A DNA stretch of 7,826 nucleotides from Actinomycetota bacterium (GTDB taxonomy: Bacteria; Actinomycetota; Acidimicrobiia; Acidimicrobiales; Acidimicrobiaceae), in assembly GCA_027318945.1 (NCBI GenBank), contig DAHVOF010000097.1, forward strand, positions 1 to 7,826. Reading direction: 5' to 3'. Below, one piece after another: positions 1 through 5,464 of the stretch. Position 1 is the stretch's first letter, and every line of letters starts with the position of its first letter. The translations under genes were made by a program, and so were the position numbers. The notes under the pieces were generated by a model that was not told the origin of the DNA, did not search any database, and saw only the letters and a list, made by a program, of their open reading frames with translations.

Positions 1-1
1 C

Positions 2-166
2 GATCTTCCAAATCGACGAATAGGCGTCGCAAGACGGAGGCGCGCATTGGAATCTGCACCCATGCTTTCCGTACTCACCGTTCTGGACGAGATATTCAGC
101 GGCGAAAACTACGACGCCTTTCCGATGCCCAACGGAACCAGAAAGATCGGCGAATACAAGCCCTGA
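2..166 (+). CDS. 3' end of an unidentified protein gene (5' part outside the window)
   Basis: This frame is open from the left edge to a TGA at 164-166 and would encode the last 54 residues of a longer protein. The visible tail has an Arg-rich stretch near residues 11-15 and then an ordinary-looking mixed segment (LSVLTVLDEIFSGENYDAF) ending in GEYKP. The composition and codon use of the second half look like real coding sequence. Frame 1 is also open here, to 210, but its translation is dominated by Arg, Gln and Ser and looks like a shadow. I do not recognise the family and infer no function. The gene is followed by about 220 bp without a gene, so it need not share a transcript with the dehydrogenase downstream. 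Confidence 0.4.
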   Translation, partial: DLPNRRIGVARRRRALESAPMLSVLTVLDEIFSGENYDAFPMPNGTRKIGEYKP

Positions 167-197
167 ACCGTCGAAACGGATCAGATGCATGGACCGG

Positions 198-245
198 TTG
201 TCAATTATAGTTTCTCGAAGATATTGCCTATACTTGCAGAATATC
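198..245 (+). promoter_or_regulatory. Candidate promoter and operator-like inverted repeat upstream of the first SDR gene
   Basis: TATACT at 229-234 matches five of six bases of the -10 consensus. It sits between the halves of a 6-bp inverted repeat, GATATT (220-225) and AATATC (240-245). TTGTCA at 198-203 resembles a -35 box but lies 25 bp from TATACT, too far for a standard pair; paired with the weaker ATATTG at 221-226 the spacing is 17 bp. The position, about 150 bp upstream of the SDR start, suits a promoter with a leader. Short repeats like this arise often by chance, so this is a weak call. Confidence 0.22.
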
Positions 246-387
246 GCCCAAGGGCTTGAAACTTTTGAAAGTCCGATCGGCAACTAACGCCAGCAGCAAG
301 AACGGCGCTCACCCCGAGCCATTTGCGCTCGGTGATTGATGCCCAAACTGGGGGCGGGAATTAAAGCGTCAAATGAAAGGTCTGGTA

Positions 388-1302
388 ATGGCGAAGATCT
401 GTGATGGCCGAATTGTTATTGTCACCGGAGCAGGGAGAGGGATTGGAAAATCGCATGCTCTAGAGTTTGCGCGGCATGGAGCCAAAGTCGTGGTAAACGA
501 CATCGGAGCGAGCGTAGACGGCACGGGAACGTCCCACGGGCCGGCAGGAGAGGTAGTAGATGAGATCCGGGCCATGGGAGGCCACGCGATAGCGAACGGT
601 GATGACGTGGCCGACTGGGAAGGCGCTCAGCGCTTGATAAATTCTGCTGTCACAGAATTCGGCGGTCTCGACGTAGTAGTCAATAATGCGGGGATCCTTC
701 GCGATAGGATGATTGTGAATATGACGGACGCGGAGTGGGACGCCGTCATCCGAGTCCACCTCAGAGGAACATTTGTCATGACACACTGGGCTGCCAGCTA
801 CTGGAGGGAAAACGCCAAGGCCGGCAACTCAAACGACGCTAGGATCATCAACACCTCCTCTGCATCGGGACTCTATGGAAACGTTGGGCAAACCAACTAT
901 GGGGCAGCTAAGGCCGGGATCGCTTCCTTCTCGGTCATCGCATCGCTGGAACTCGCCCGTTACGGGATTACCGTCAACGCGATAGCCCCGGCGGCCCTTA
1001 CGAGGATGACGGAATCGGTAGCCGCGCTTGGCTTCAACCAGAGCGACCGCGATCCCAACGCATTCGACGTTTTTGCCCCCGACAACATTTCGCCATTGGC
1101 AGTATGGCTGGGATCAACGCTCTCAAGCGATATAACTGGCCGAGTATTCCACGTTGTCGGAGGAAAGATAGATGTCGTAGAAGGATGGCATGCCGGCCCC
1201 ACTGTCGATAAAGGATCGCGCTGGGAAGCAGAGGAGTTAAGCAGCGTAATTCCCAGTCTGGTCGCTGATGCGCGTCCGAATGCAAACATGTCTGGGCACT
1301 GA
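388..1302 (+). CDS. Short-chain dehydrogenase, (3R)-hydroxyacyl-CoA dehydrogenase type
   Basis: This is a classical SDR of 304 aa that probably interconverts a 3-hydroxyacyl-CoA and its 3-oxo form in the cytoplasm, in fatty acid, sterol or similar side-chain degradation. Visible motifs are the cofactor loop TGAGRGIG (residues 13-20), Asp38 after beta-2 (VVVND), which favours NAD(H), NNAG (99-102), and a catalytic Ser158, Tyr171, Lys175 in the NTSSASGLYG...NYGAAK context. The segments VVVNNAGILRDR, VHLRG and SSASGLYGN closely resemble the dehydrogenase domain of peroxisomal multifunctional enzyme type 2 (HSD17B4), here without the hydratase and SCP2 domains. The start at 388 is preferred over an in-frame ATG at 373 because GAAAGG (375-380) lies 7 nt before it and the family usually begins just before (I)CDGR. 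Substrate is inferred from family only; no degradation gene cluster is visible nearby. Confidence 0.9.
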   Translation: MAKICDGRIVIVTGAGRGIGKSHALEFARHGAKVVVNDIGASVDGTGTSHGPAGEVVDEIRAMGGHAIANGDDVADWEGAQRLINSAVTEFGGLDVVVNNAGILRDRMIVNMTDAEWDAVIRVHLRGTFVMTHWAASYWRENAKAGNSNDARIINTSSASGLYGNVGQTNYGAAKAGIASFSVIASLELARYGITVNAIAPAALTRMTESVAALGFNQSDRDPNAFDVFAPDNISPLAVWLGSTLSSDITGRVFHVVGGKIDVVEGWHAGPTVDKGSRWEAEELSSVIPSLVADARPNANMSGH

Positions 1303-1464
1303 TTGCCAATCGGTCTGTGCCTACTCTGGCAAGACCATTACACACTGCCTCCTGTGCGACGCGCATCTCCTTGAGTTTGAGCGCCATAGACCGATTAAGC
1401 ATAGACTTGTTTTTTGCCGGCATGGAAGTGCCCGAATCGCCCAGCCGGGGCTCAACCAGCTGAT

Positions 1465-1470
1465 TAGGGG
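1465..1470 (+). promoter_or_regulatory. Ribosome binding site that fixes the TTG start of phoU
   Basis: AGGGGG lies 8 nt upstream of TTG at 1479. An in-frame TAG at 1464-1466 closes the reading frame just upstream, and the next in-frame ATG (1506) would remove the conserved first helix. TTG is therefore the only credible start. Confidence 0.65.
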
Positions 1471-1478
1471 GAACCTTC

Positions 1479-2084
1479 TTGGCATTCAACAATATTGAAC
1501 GCGAGATGAAAGAGCTGTTCGCGCTTGTCGGCGATGGTTTTGTTGGCGCCACCGATGCCCTGCTATCTGGCGACCAAGTTGCTGCAAAGACGCTCATTGA
1601 GAGAGATAGGCTCATAGATACCCTTTACCGCCAGCTCCTCGGCACTGCTCAAGCGATGCTCAAGGAGCAGCGGCTCTCGCTCGAGGACATCAACTACCTA
1701 ATTACCGTATTACGCCTGATCCCTGAGCTCGAGCGCAGTGGAGACTTGGCTGAACATATCGCCCAGCGTGCATTAATCGGCGTGAGTAGGGAAATGTCTC
1801 CTCGCAGCCGGGGAATAATTCAGGAGATGAGCGACGTCGGAACCCAAATGTGGCGACTCGCCACTGATGCATTCTGCGACAAGAATGATCAGCTCGCTAG
1901 CACGCTTGACAGTCTTGACGACGAACTTGACGATCTACATCTATCGCTGATCGCGGACATTGTGACGGGATCCATCTCAATTCCCACGGTAATAGAGATG
2001 GCAATGCTGGCTCGATTTTATGAGCGTTTTGGAGACCATGCAGTCAATATTTCAAGGGCCTGCGCACAATTCGCCCAACCCTGA
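1479..2084 (+). CDS. phoU: PhoU-family phosphate signalling regulator
   Basis: PhoU is a cytoplasmic, all-helical protein that couples the Pst phosphate transporter to the PhoR-type kinase and represses the phosphate-starvation response when phosphate is ample. The 201-aa product carries the two tandem PhoU three-helix repeats. Each has the E-x3-D metal-binding signature: ELERSGDLAEHIAQRA (Glu85/Asp89) and YERFGDHAVNISR (Glu182/Asp186). The first repeat begins near FNNIEREMKELFALV. The protein is slightly shorter than typical PhoU (about 215-240 aa), mostly at the ends. It starts at TTG with a good ribosome binding site. It stands alone: no pst transporter, phoR or phoB is visible, and 176 bp separate it from the upstream SDR, so an own promoter is likely although I could not identify one. 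The family call is firm; which kinase or transporter it serves is unknown. Confidence 0.92.
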   Translation: MAFNNIEREMKELFALVGDGFVGATDALLSGDQVAAKTLIERDRLIDTLYRQLLGTAQAMLKEQRLSLEDINYLITVLRLIPELERSGDLAEHIAQRALIGVSREMSPRSRGIIQEMSDVGTQMWRLATDAFCDKNDQLASTLDSLDDELDDLHLSLIADIVTGSISIPTVIEMAMLARFYERFGDHAVNISRACAQFAQP

Positions 2085-2311
2085 CAAGGTCCCCATTAAC
2101 CCGTTCCACTCCGCCAAAGGGTCGATTGTCCCCCTCGGGGCGCTTAGTGATCTTGTACATCCCCCCTGTTTGCGTCGCCTGATCACATACGCCGACAAAT
2201 TAGAAAACGCGCTAAAAACCCCAGCTAAGACAAACGCAGTGCAACGGCGACGCTGCTCCATGTACACGAGATACTGTTTATTTATTGCGCTAGACACTTT
2301 TGGAGAAACCA
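2085..2311 (+). other. Intergenic region between phoU and the first usp gene
   Basis: No convincing gene is visible in these 227 bp. The palindrome TGTACA occurs twice, at 2154-2159 (as TGTACAT) and 2261-2266 (as ATGTACA), the second 45 bp before the usp start. A TANNNT-type hexamer, TACTGT (2272-2277), could be a -10 box but lacks a good -35. The tract CCCCCTCGGGG (about 2130-2140) can form only a very short hairpin and has no T-run, so I do not call a terminator for phoU. GGAG (2302-2305) is the ribosome binding site of the next gene, 6 nt before its ATG. Confidence 0.35.
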
Positions 2312-2737
2312 ATGGCTTCAAAGAGGATAATTGTCGGAGTTGACGGATCGGTGGAATCGAAAAGAGCTCTCGAATTCGCAATCGAGCTTGCGAGCTCTTT
2401 CAATGCCCACCTCATTGCGTGTCACGTTATCGGAAAATTGACACGAGCCGCGGAGATCGGCTCCGCCGACCTGGATCAATATCGAACATCAGTAGTCCAG
2501 TCCTTCGAAGAGGAGTGGTGTAAGGCGCTTGACGAATCGGGGCTTCGATCGCAGAAGATTACGGTGGACGGAAATCCCGTATCGTCGCTAATGACCATTG
2601 CCGAAGAAGAGCATGCAGATCTTCTGGTTTTGGGGTCGCGGCGGCATACCATCGAATCGTACCTCGGCTCCACAAGCCACCATTTAATCGAACACTCACC
2701 CATCCCGGTTGTGGTAGTTCCACCAAAATCTAGCTAA
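2312..2737 (+). CDS. Universal stress protein (UspA family) with a degenerate ATP-loop motif
   Basis: This is a single-domain UspA protein of 141 aa, a cytoplasmic Rossmann-like fold that usually dimerises and is induced under stress or growth arrest. The N-terminal strand and loop IIVGVDGS (6-13) with Asp11 are intact, and the C-terminal strand PVVVVP is typical. The nucleotide loop before it reads GSRRHTIESYLGS (108-120). The family ATP-binding pattern is G-x2-G-x9-G-(S/T); here the second Gly is Arg111 and the loop is two residues shorter, so ATP binding may be weakened or lost. The ATG at 2312 is chosen over an in-frame TTG at 2300 because GGAG (2302-2305) is ideally placed for it. A second usp gene follows after 93 bp, and the two share only family-level similarity, so this is not a recent duplication. 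Confidence 0.9.
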   Translation: MASKRIIVGVDGSVESKRALEFAIELASSFNAHLIACHVIGKLTRAAEIGSADLDQYRTSVVQSFEEEWCKALDESGLRSQKITVDGNPVSSLMTIAEEEHADLLVLGSRRHTIESYLGSTSHHLIEHSPIPVVVVPPKSS

Positions 2738-2830
2738 TATCCAAATTAACGATGATCACGCAAACTTCATTCAAAGCCCCAGCCCCGAAAAGCTTCTCGG
2801 AGCCAGACACAGCAAGGAGAATATGAACCT

Positions 2831-3268
2831 ATGCAAATTACAAAGTTCAACAAGGTGATCGTGGGCGTAGACGGCTCCCCAAGCTCAAATGCGGCCATGG
2901 AGTGGGCCGCCCAGGAAGCGGAAGTCAGGGGTGCGGCACTCGAGCTAATTCACGCGTGGAACTACCCCAACCTCGGGTATGGAGGTTACGTGGCTGTCCT
3001 CGAGGATTTCGAAAAAGACGCTAGCACTCTTCTTGACGAAGTCGTCGCATCCGTTAGATCTCAGCATCCGAATCTAAAGCTGGTGAGCTCTCTACTACAG
3101 GGGCCCACGGCGCAAACCATCATGGAAAGGTCGAAAGAGGCTGACATGGTAGTTGTGGGATCTCGCGGCCGTGGAGGCTTTTCTGGTCTTTTGCTTGGAT
3201 CGGTGGGTCAACAACTTGTTCATCATTGCCCAGTACCCGTAGTAATTATTCACCTTTCCGAATCGTAA
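2831..3268 (+). CDS. Universal stress protein (UspA family) with an intact ATP-binding loop
   Basis: This is a 145-aa single UspA domain. It begins MQITKFNKVIVGVDGS with the Asp of the adenine-side loop, has the usual AMEWAAQEAEVRGAALELIHAW helix-strand, and ends with GSRGRGGFSGLLLGS (about 110-124) followed by VPVVIIH. That loop fits G-x2-G-x9-G-S exactly, so this member is predicted to bind ATP, unlike the usp gene upstream. AAGGAG (2814-2819) lies 11 nt before the ATG, somewhat far but usable. An out-of-frame ATG at 2823 is nearer to it but yields only about 11 codons. It may be co-transcribed with the first usp across the 93-bp gap. Its likely role is stress or dormancy survival; no specific partner is shown by the context. 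Confidence 0.93.
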   Translation: MQITKFNKVIVGVDGSPSSNAAMEWAAQEAEVRGAALELIHAWNYPNLGYGGYVAVLEDFEKDASTLLDEVVASVRSQHPNLKLVSSLLQGPTAQTIMERSKEADMVVVGSRGRGGFSGLLLGSVGQQLVHHCPVPVVIIHLSES

Positions 3269-3382
3269 AGCTTCCCGAAGATCCCGTGTTACATCCAAGA
3301 TCGATTCTTGCCGGAGCCAAAAACTTTGATGCGGCGCTTGGAAAGCTACGTTTATGACACGACTTATGAACAGGATTAAAAA

Positions 3383-4126
3383 GTGAACCTTGGTCTCAGC
3401 GGTAAACGGGCACTCGTGACCGGTGCTTCCTCCGGTCTCGGCTTAGGAACTGCGCAAGCCTTGATCGCCGAAGGTGCCCGAGTCGTGATCGCTTCGCGAT
3501 CGGAACTCAAACTGGCCCAAGCCGTGTCCATCTTGGGCCCAGCTGCACAATACATCGTCGCAGATCTCTCGGATCCAGCAATTGCAAAGGACCTCCCGAC
3601 GCGAGCGGCATCGCTACTGGACGGCCTCGACATACTAGTGTGTAATTCCGGAGGCCCTAGGGCGGGGGGGTTCTATGACATTAGCATCGACAATTATAGG
3701 CAAGCTATAGATGCCAACATGCTTTCATCAATAGAGCTGGCAAGGTCCGCGATCCCGTTCATGGAGAGCGCAGGCTGGGGCAGGATCATTGCGATCACCT
3801 CTCTCTGGGTGCGGCAGCCCTCGCAGAACCTAATACTTTCGAATACAGCACGAACTGGCCTGACTGCGTTTTTCAAGACTATGGCGGGCGCCATTGCGGG
3901 CAGGAACATCACGGCCAACACAATTCAGCCGGGCCTTCACATGACCGATCGGCTCCGCGAACTCAATGGCGACGACAGCTCTGCCGCCGCCCAAATACCT
4001 GCCGGTAAATTCGGCACTCCGGAAGACTTCGGCGCAGTCGTAACCTTTCTCTGCTCAGAGCAGGCAAAATACATTACTGGGGTCTCACTTCCAGTCGACG
4101 GTGGACTCTATTCTGGGCTCATGTAG
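3383..4126 (+). CDS. Divergent SDR, FabG-like fold lacking the catalytic Tyr and Lys
   Basis: The 247-aa product has a complete SDR fold: cofactor loop TGASSGLG (13-20), ASRSE after beta-2 (Arg39, suggesting NADPH), ADLSD (60-64), and a C-terminal ITGVSLPVDGG typical of FabG-like enzymes. The active site differs: NNAG is replaced by CNSGGP (87-92), and 13 residues after Ser140 the Tyr-x3-Lys pair is replaced by Ser153 and Arg157 in LSNTAR. An SDR branch with NSGGP and LSN..R is known and often labelled 3-oxoacyl-ACP reductase-like; its reaction is not settled. The start is GTG at 3383 with a weak site (AGGA, 3372-3375) 7 nt upstream; the frame continues directly into the canonical MNLGLSGKRALVTGA N-terminus. 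It is followed after 33 bp by the Dabb gene, very probably in one operon. Confidence 0.88.
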   Translation: MNLGLSGKRALVTGASSGLGLGTAQALIAEGARVVIASRSELKLAQAVSILGPAAQYIVADLSDPAIAKDLPTRAASLLDGLDILVCNSGGPRAGGFYDISIDNYRQAIDANMLSSIELARSAIPFMESAGWGRIIAITSLWVRQPSQNLILSNTARTGLTAFFKTMAGAIAGRNITANTIQPGLHMTDRLRELNGDDSSAAAQIPAGKFGTPEDFGAVVTFLCSEQAKYITGVSLPVDGGLYSGLM

Positions 4127-4145
4127 CCACTTCGGTAATTTCATT

Positions 4146-4153
4146 GGAAGGAG
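4146..4153 (+). promoter_or_regulatory. Strong ribosome binding site that fixes the TTG start of the Dabb gene
   Basis: GGAAGGAG contains a near-complete Shine-Dalgarno sequence and lies 6 nt upstream of TTG at 4160. The predicted protein then begins MIRHTVIF, the usual N-terminus of the family, so the TTG start is well supported. Confidence 0.75.
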
Positions 4154-4159
4154 ATACTT

Positions 4160-4456
4160 TTGATACGCCACACCGTAATATTCACCTTCAAGCCAGACGT
4201 ATCTGCAGCTGCGGTCGCTTCTGCCCTTGATAATGCCCGAAGCTCCTTGCCGAATATACCTGGTGTACTTTCATTCTCCATAGGCGAGGATCTGGGACTC
4301 CAACCTGGAAGGTCGGGAGACATGGCCGTGGTGGCAGAATTTCAGACCGTGAATGATGTCAAAGCGTATCTCAACCACCCGATACATCTCGAATACATAG
4401 CTCACAGCCTCGCACCTATCGTAGACAAGAGAATATCGGTACAGTTCCAGGTATAG
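4160..4456 (+). CDS. Dabb (stress-responsive alpha/beta barrel) domain protein
   Basis: This is a 98-aa single-domain protein of the dimeric alpha/beta barrel superfamily, Dabb branch. Family features are the MIRHTVIFTFKP first strand with His4, the IGEDLGLQPG loop (41-50), the DMAVVAEFQTVNDVKAYLNHPIH segment with His73 and His76, and a final VQFQV strand. Homologues form homodimers with a small hydrophobic cavity; characterised members include the plant polyketide cyclase olivetolic acid cyclase, but most bacterial members have no assigned reaction. It follows the divergent SDR by 33 bp with its own strong ribosome binding site, suggesting co-expression and possibly action on a common substrate (inference). 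Its stop lies 2 bp from the stop of the convergent tyrA. Confidence 0.87.
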   Translation: MIRHTVIFTFKPDVSAAAVASALDNARSSLPNIPGVLSFSIGEDLGLQPGRSGDMAVVAEFQTVNDVKAYLNHPIHLEYIAHSLAPIVDKRISVQFQV

Positions 4457-4458
4457 AA

Positions 4459-5451
4459 CTATGCCAAATCGAGGAGGAGCTGACCATCCCGCGCTTCAAG
4501 CCCGGCTATAAATCGTCCCGCAGAATTAATATCCATAATCTTTGCCACGGTCTGCGAATCCATGACAAGTTTAAGTTGCTCCTTGAGCGGTTTCGCAACC
4601 TCAAGCTGGGTTCTCCAGTCCGCTCCCGCGTCCCAAAGCTTTCGTAGCGCTTGTACGTCAGAAAGCGTTCCCGCCGCTTTGGCAAGCTCCAAACTGAACT
4701 CATTCTCAATCGACGAAAGGTACGAATTATCTGCGAGAAATGGGACCACCATCGAGCCCGACGACTTCGCAACTCTTGTCGCATCCATGAAACTTCCTGC
4801 GGCTAAGCGGGAAAGCATTGCGGCATCCCTCGACCCGCGAACCAGGTCAACCAGAGCAAGGGCCACGAGATGTTCGATGTGAGAAATTACAGCCACAGAA
4901 CGGTCATGAACTTCTGGGTCCATTACGGCAACTCTCGCACCCAAAAAAGAGGTTACGGCTGTTATTAGCGAAACAAGGGCATCTCTCTTGCTGTCGCTCG
5001 ATTTGGGCTTGGCCGTTAGTATCCAAGTTCTTTCCAGAAACAATTCTTTACGAGCACATTTAAATCCTTGCCCGTCGGTACCGGCCATAGGGTGACCACC
5101 TATAAATTCGACACCTGAGGGCCACGAGATTGCCTCAGCCTCTCGCACCAAGCGTTCTTTTGTCGAACCCACGTCGGTAACGATCTGGCCAGGGCGAAGG
5201 TGTGGGGCTAGACCCGCCAGCACCGATACCGTCTGATCCACTGGCACACAGACGAACAACATGTCTGAACATTCGGCAAGATCCTTCAAGGTCGGAACAG
5301 ACTCTATGCCTGAATTCTCCCCGGCTTCCCGCGTCTCCTGGCTTCGGGCAAAAAAACTCACTCGTGACTTCCCAATGAGACCAAGGGCTATCGATCCACC
5401 CATCTGACCCAGTCCGATAACACCTACTGAAATGGGTTCTTTGAACTCCAT
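4459..5451 (-). CDS. tyrA: Prephenate dehydrogenase
   Basis: This enzyme oxidatively decarboxylates prephenate to 4-hydroxyphenylpyruvate, the precursor of tyrosine; arogenate use cannot be excluded. The 330-aa product has an N-terminal Rossmann domain with GLGQMGGS (13-20), DVGSTK (93-98) and FIGGHPMAGTDGQGF (116-130), whose His120 corresponds to the conserved active-site His. The helical dimerisation half follows, with SHIEHLVALAL (190-200; commonly SHLPH in the family) and AGSFMDATRVA (218-228). No ACT or chorismate mutase domain is evident, so feedback control by an ACT domain is not expected. The ATG at 5451 is preferred over an in-frame TTG at 5475 because AGGA (5463-5460) is correctly placed for it and the TTG would overlap pheA by 14 nt. 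It lies 10 bp downstream of pheA, so the two should be co-transcribed. Confidence 0.94.
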   Translation of the reverse strand: MEFKEPISVGVIGLGQMGGSIALGLIGKSRVSFFARSQETREAGENSGIESVPTLKDLAECSDMLFVCVPVDQTVSVLAGLAPHLRPGQIVTDVGSTKERLVREAEAISWPSGVEFIGGHPMAGTDGQGFKCARKELFLERTWILTAKPKSSDSKRDALVSLITAVTSFLGARVAVMDPEVHDRSVAVISHIEHLVALALVDLVRGSRDAAMLSRLAAGSFMDATRVAKSSGSMVVPFLADNSYLSSIENEFSLELAKAAGTLSDVQALRKLWDAGADWRTQLEVAKPLKEQLKLVMDSQTVAKIMDINSAGRFIAGLEARDGQLLLDLA

Positions 5452-5458
5452 GACCCGA

Positions 5459-5464
5459 ATCCTA
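5459..5464 (-). promoter_or_regulatory. TAGGAT motif before tyrA, containing the pheA stop codon
   Basis: Read on the minus strand, TAGGAT occupies 5464-5459, exactly 7 nt before the tyrA ATG. Its first three bases are the pheA stop codon. The AGGA within it is the most likely ribosome binding site for tyrA. The identical hexamer and spacing occur before pheA. Confidence 0.55.

Noticed and set aside
1..210. Frame 1 open from the left edge to TAG at 208-210
   Set aside because: The translation is dominated by Arg, Gln and Ser and looks like a shadow of the more natural frame ending at 166.
314..332. Hairpin CCGAGC / GCTCGG considered as a terminator for the upstream gene
   Set aside because: There is a 6-bp stem but no following T-run, and it lies about 150 bp beyond the stop codon and only about 55 bp before the next start.
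373..387. Upstream ATG as the start of the first SDR
   Set aside because: The only purine-rich sequence (GGCGGG at 353-358) is too far upstream, while the ATG at 388 has GAAAGG at good spacing and yields the usual family N-terminus.
1308..1396. 9-bp inverted repeat AATCGGTCT / AGACCGATT in the gap before phoU
   Set aside because: The 71-bp spacing is long, the T-run at 1410-1415 is not adjacent, and repeats of this length at this spacing are expected by chance a few times in a window of this size.
1268..1498. 76-codon Cys-containing frame bridging the first SDR and phoU
   Set aside because: It overlaps both flanking genes, has no ribosome binding site, and its Cys spacing fits no metal-site pattern I recognise; it is best explained as a chance open frame across a 176-bp gap.
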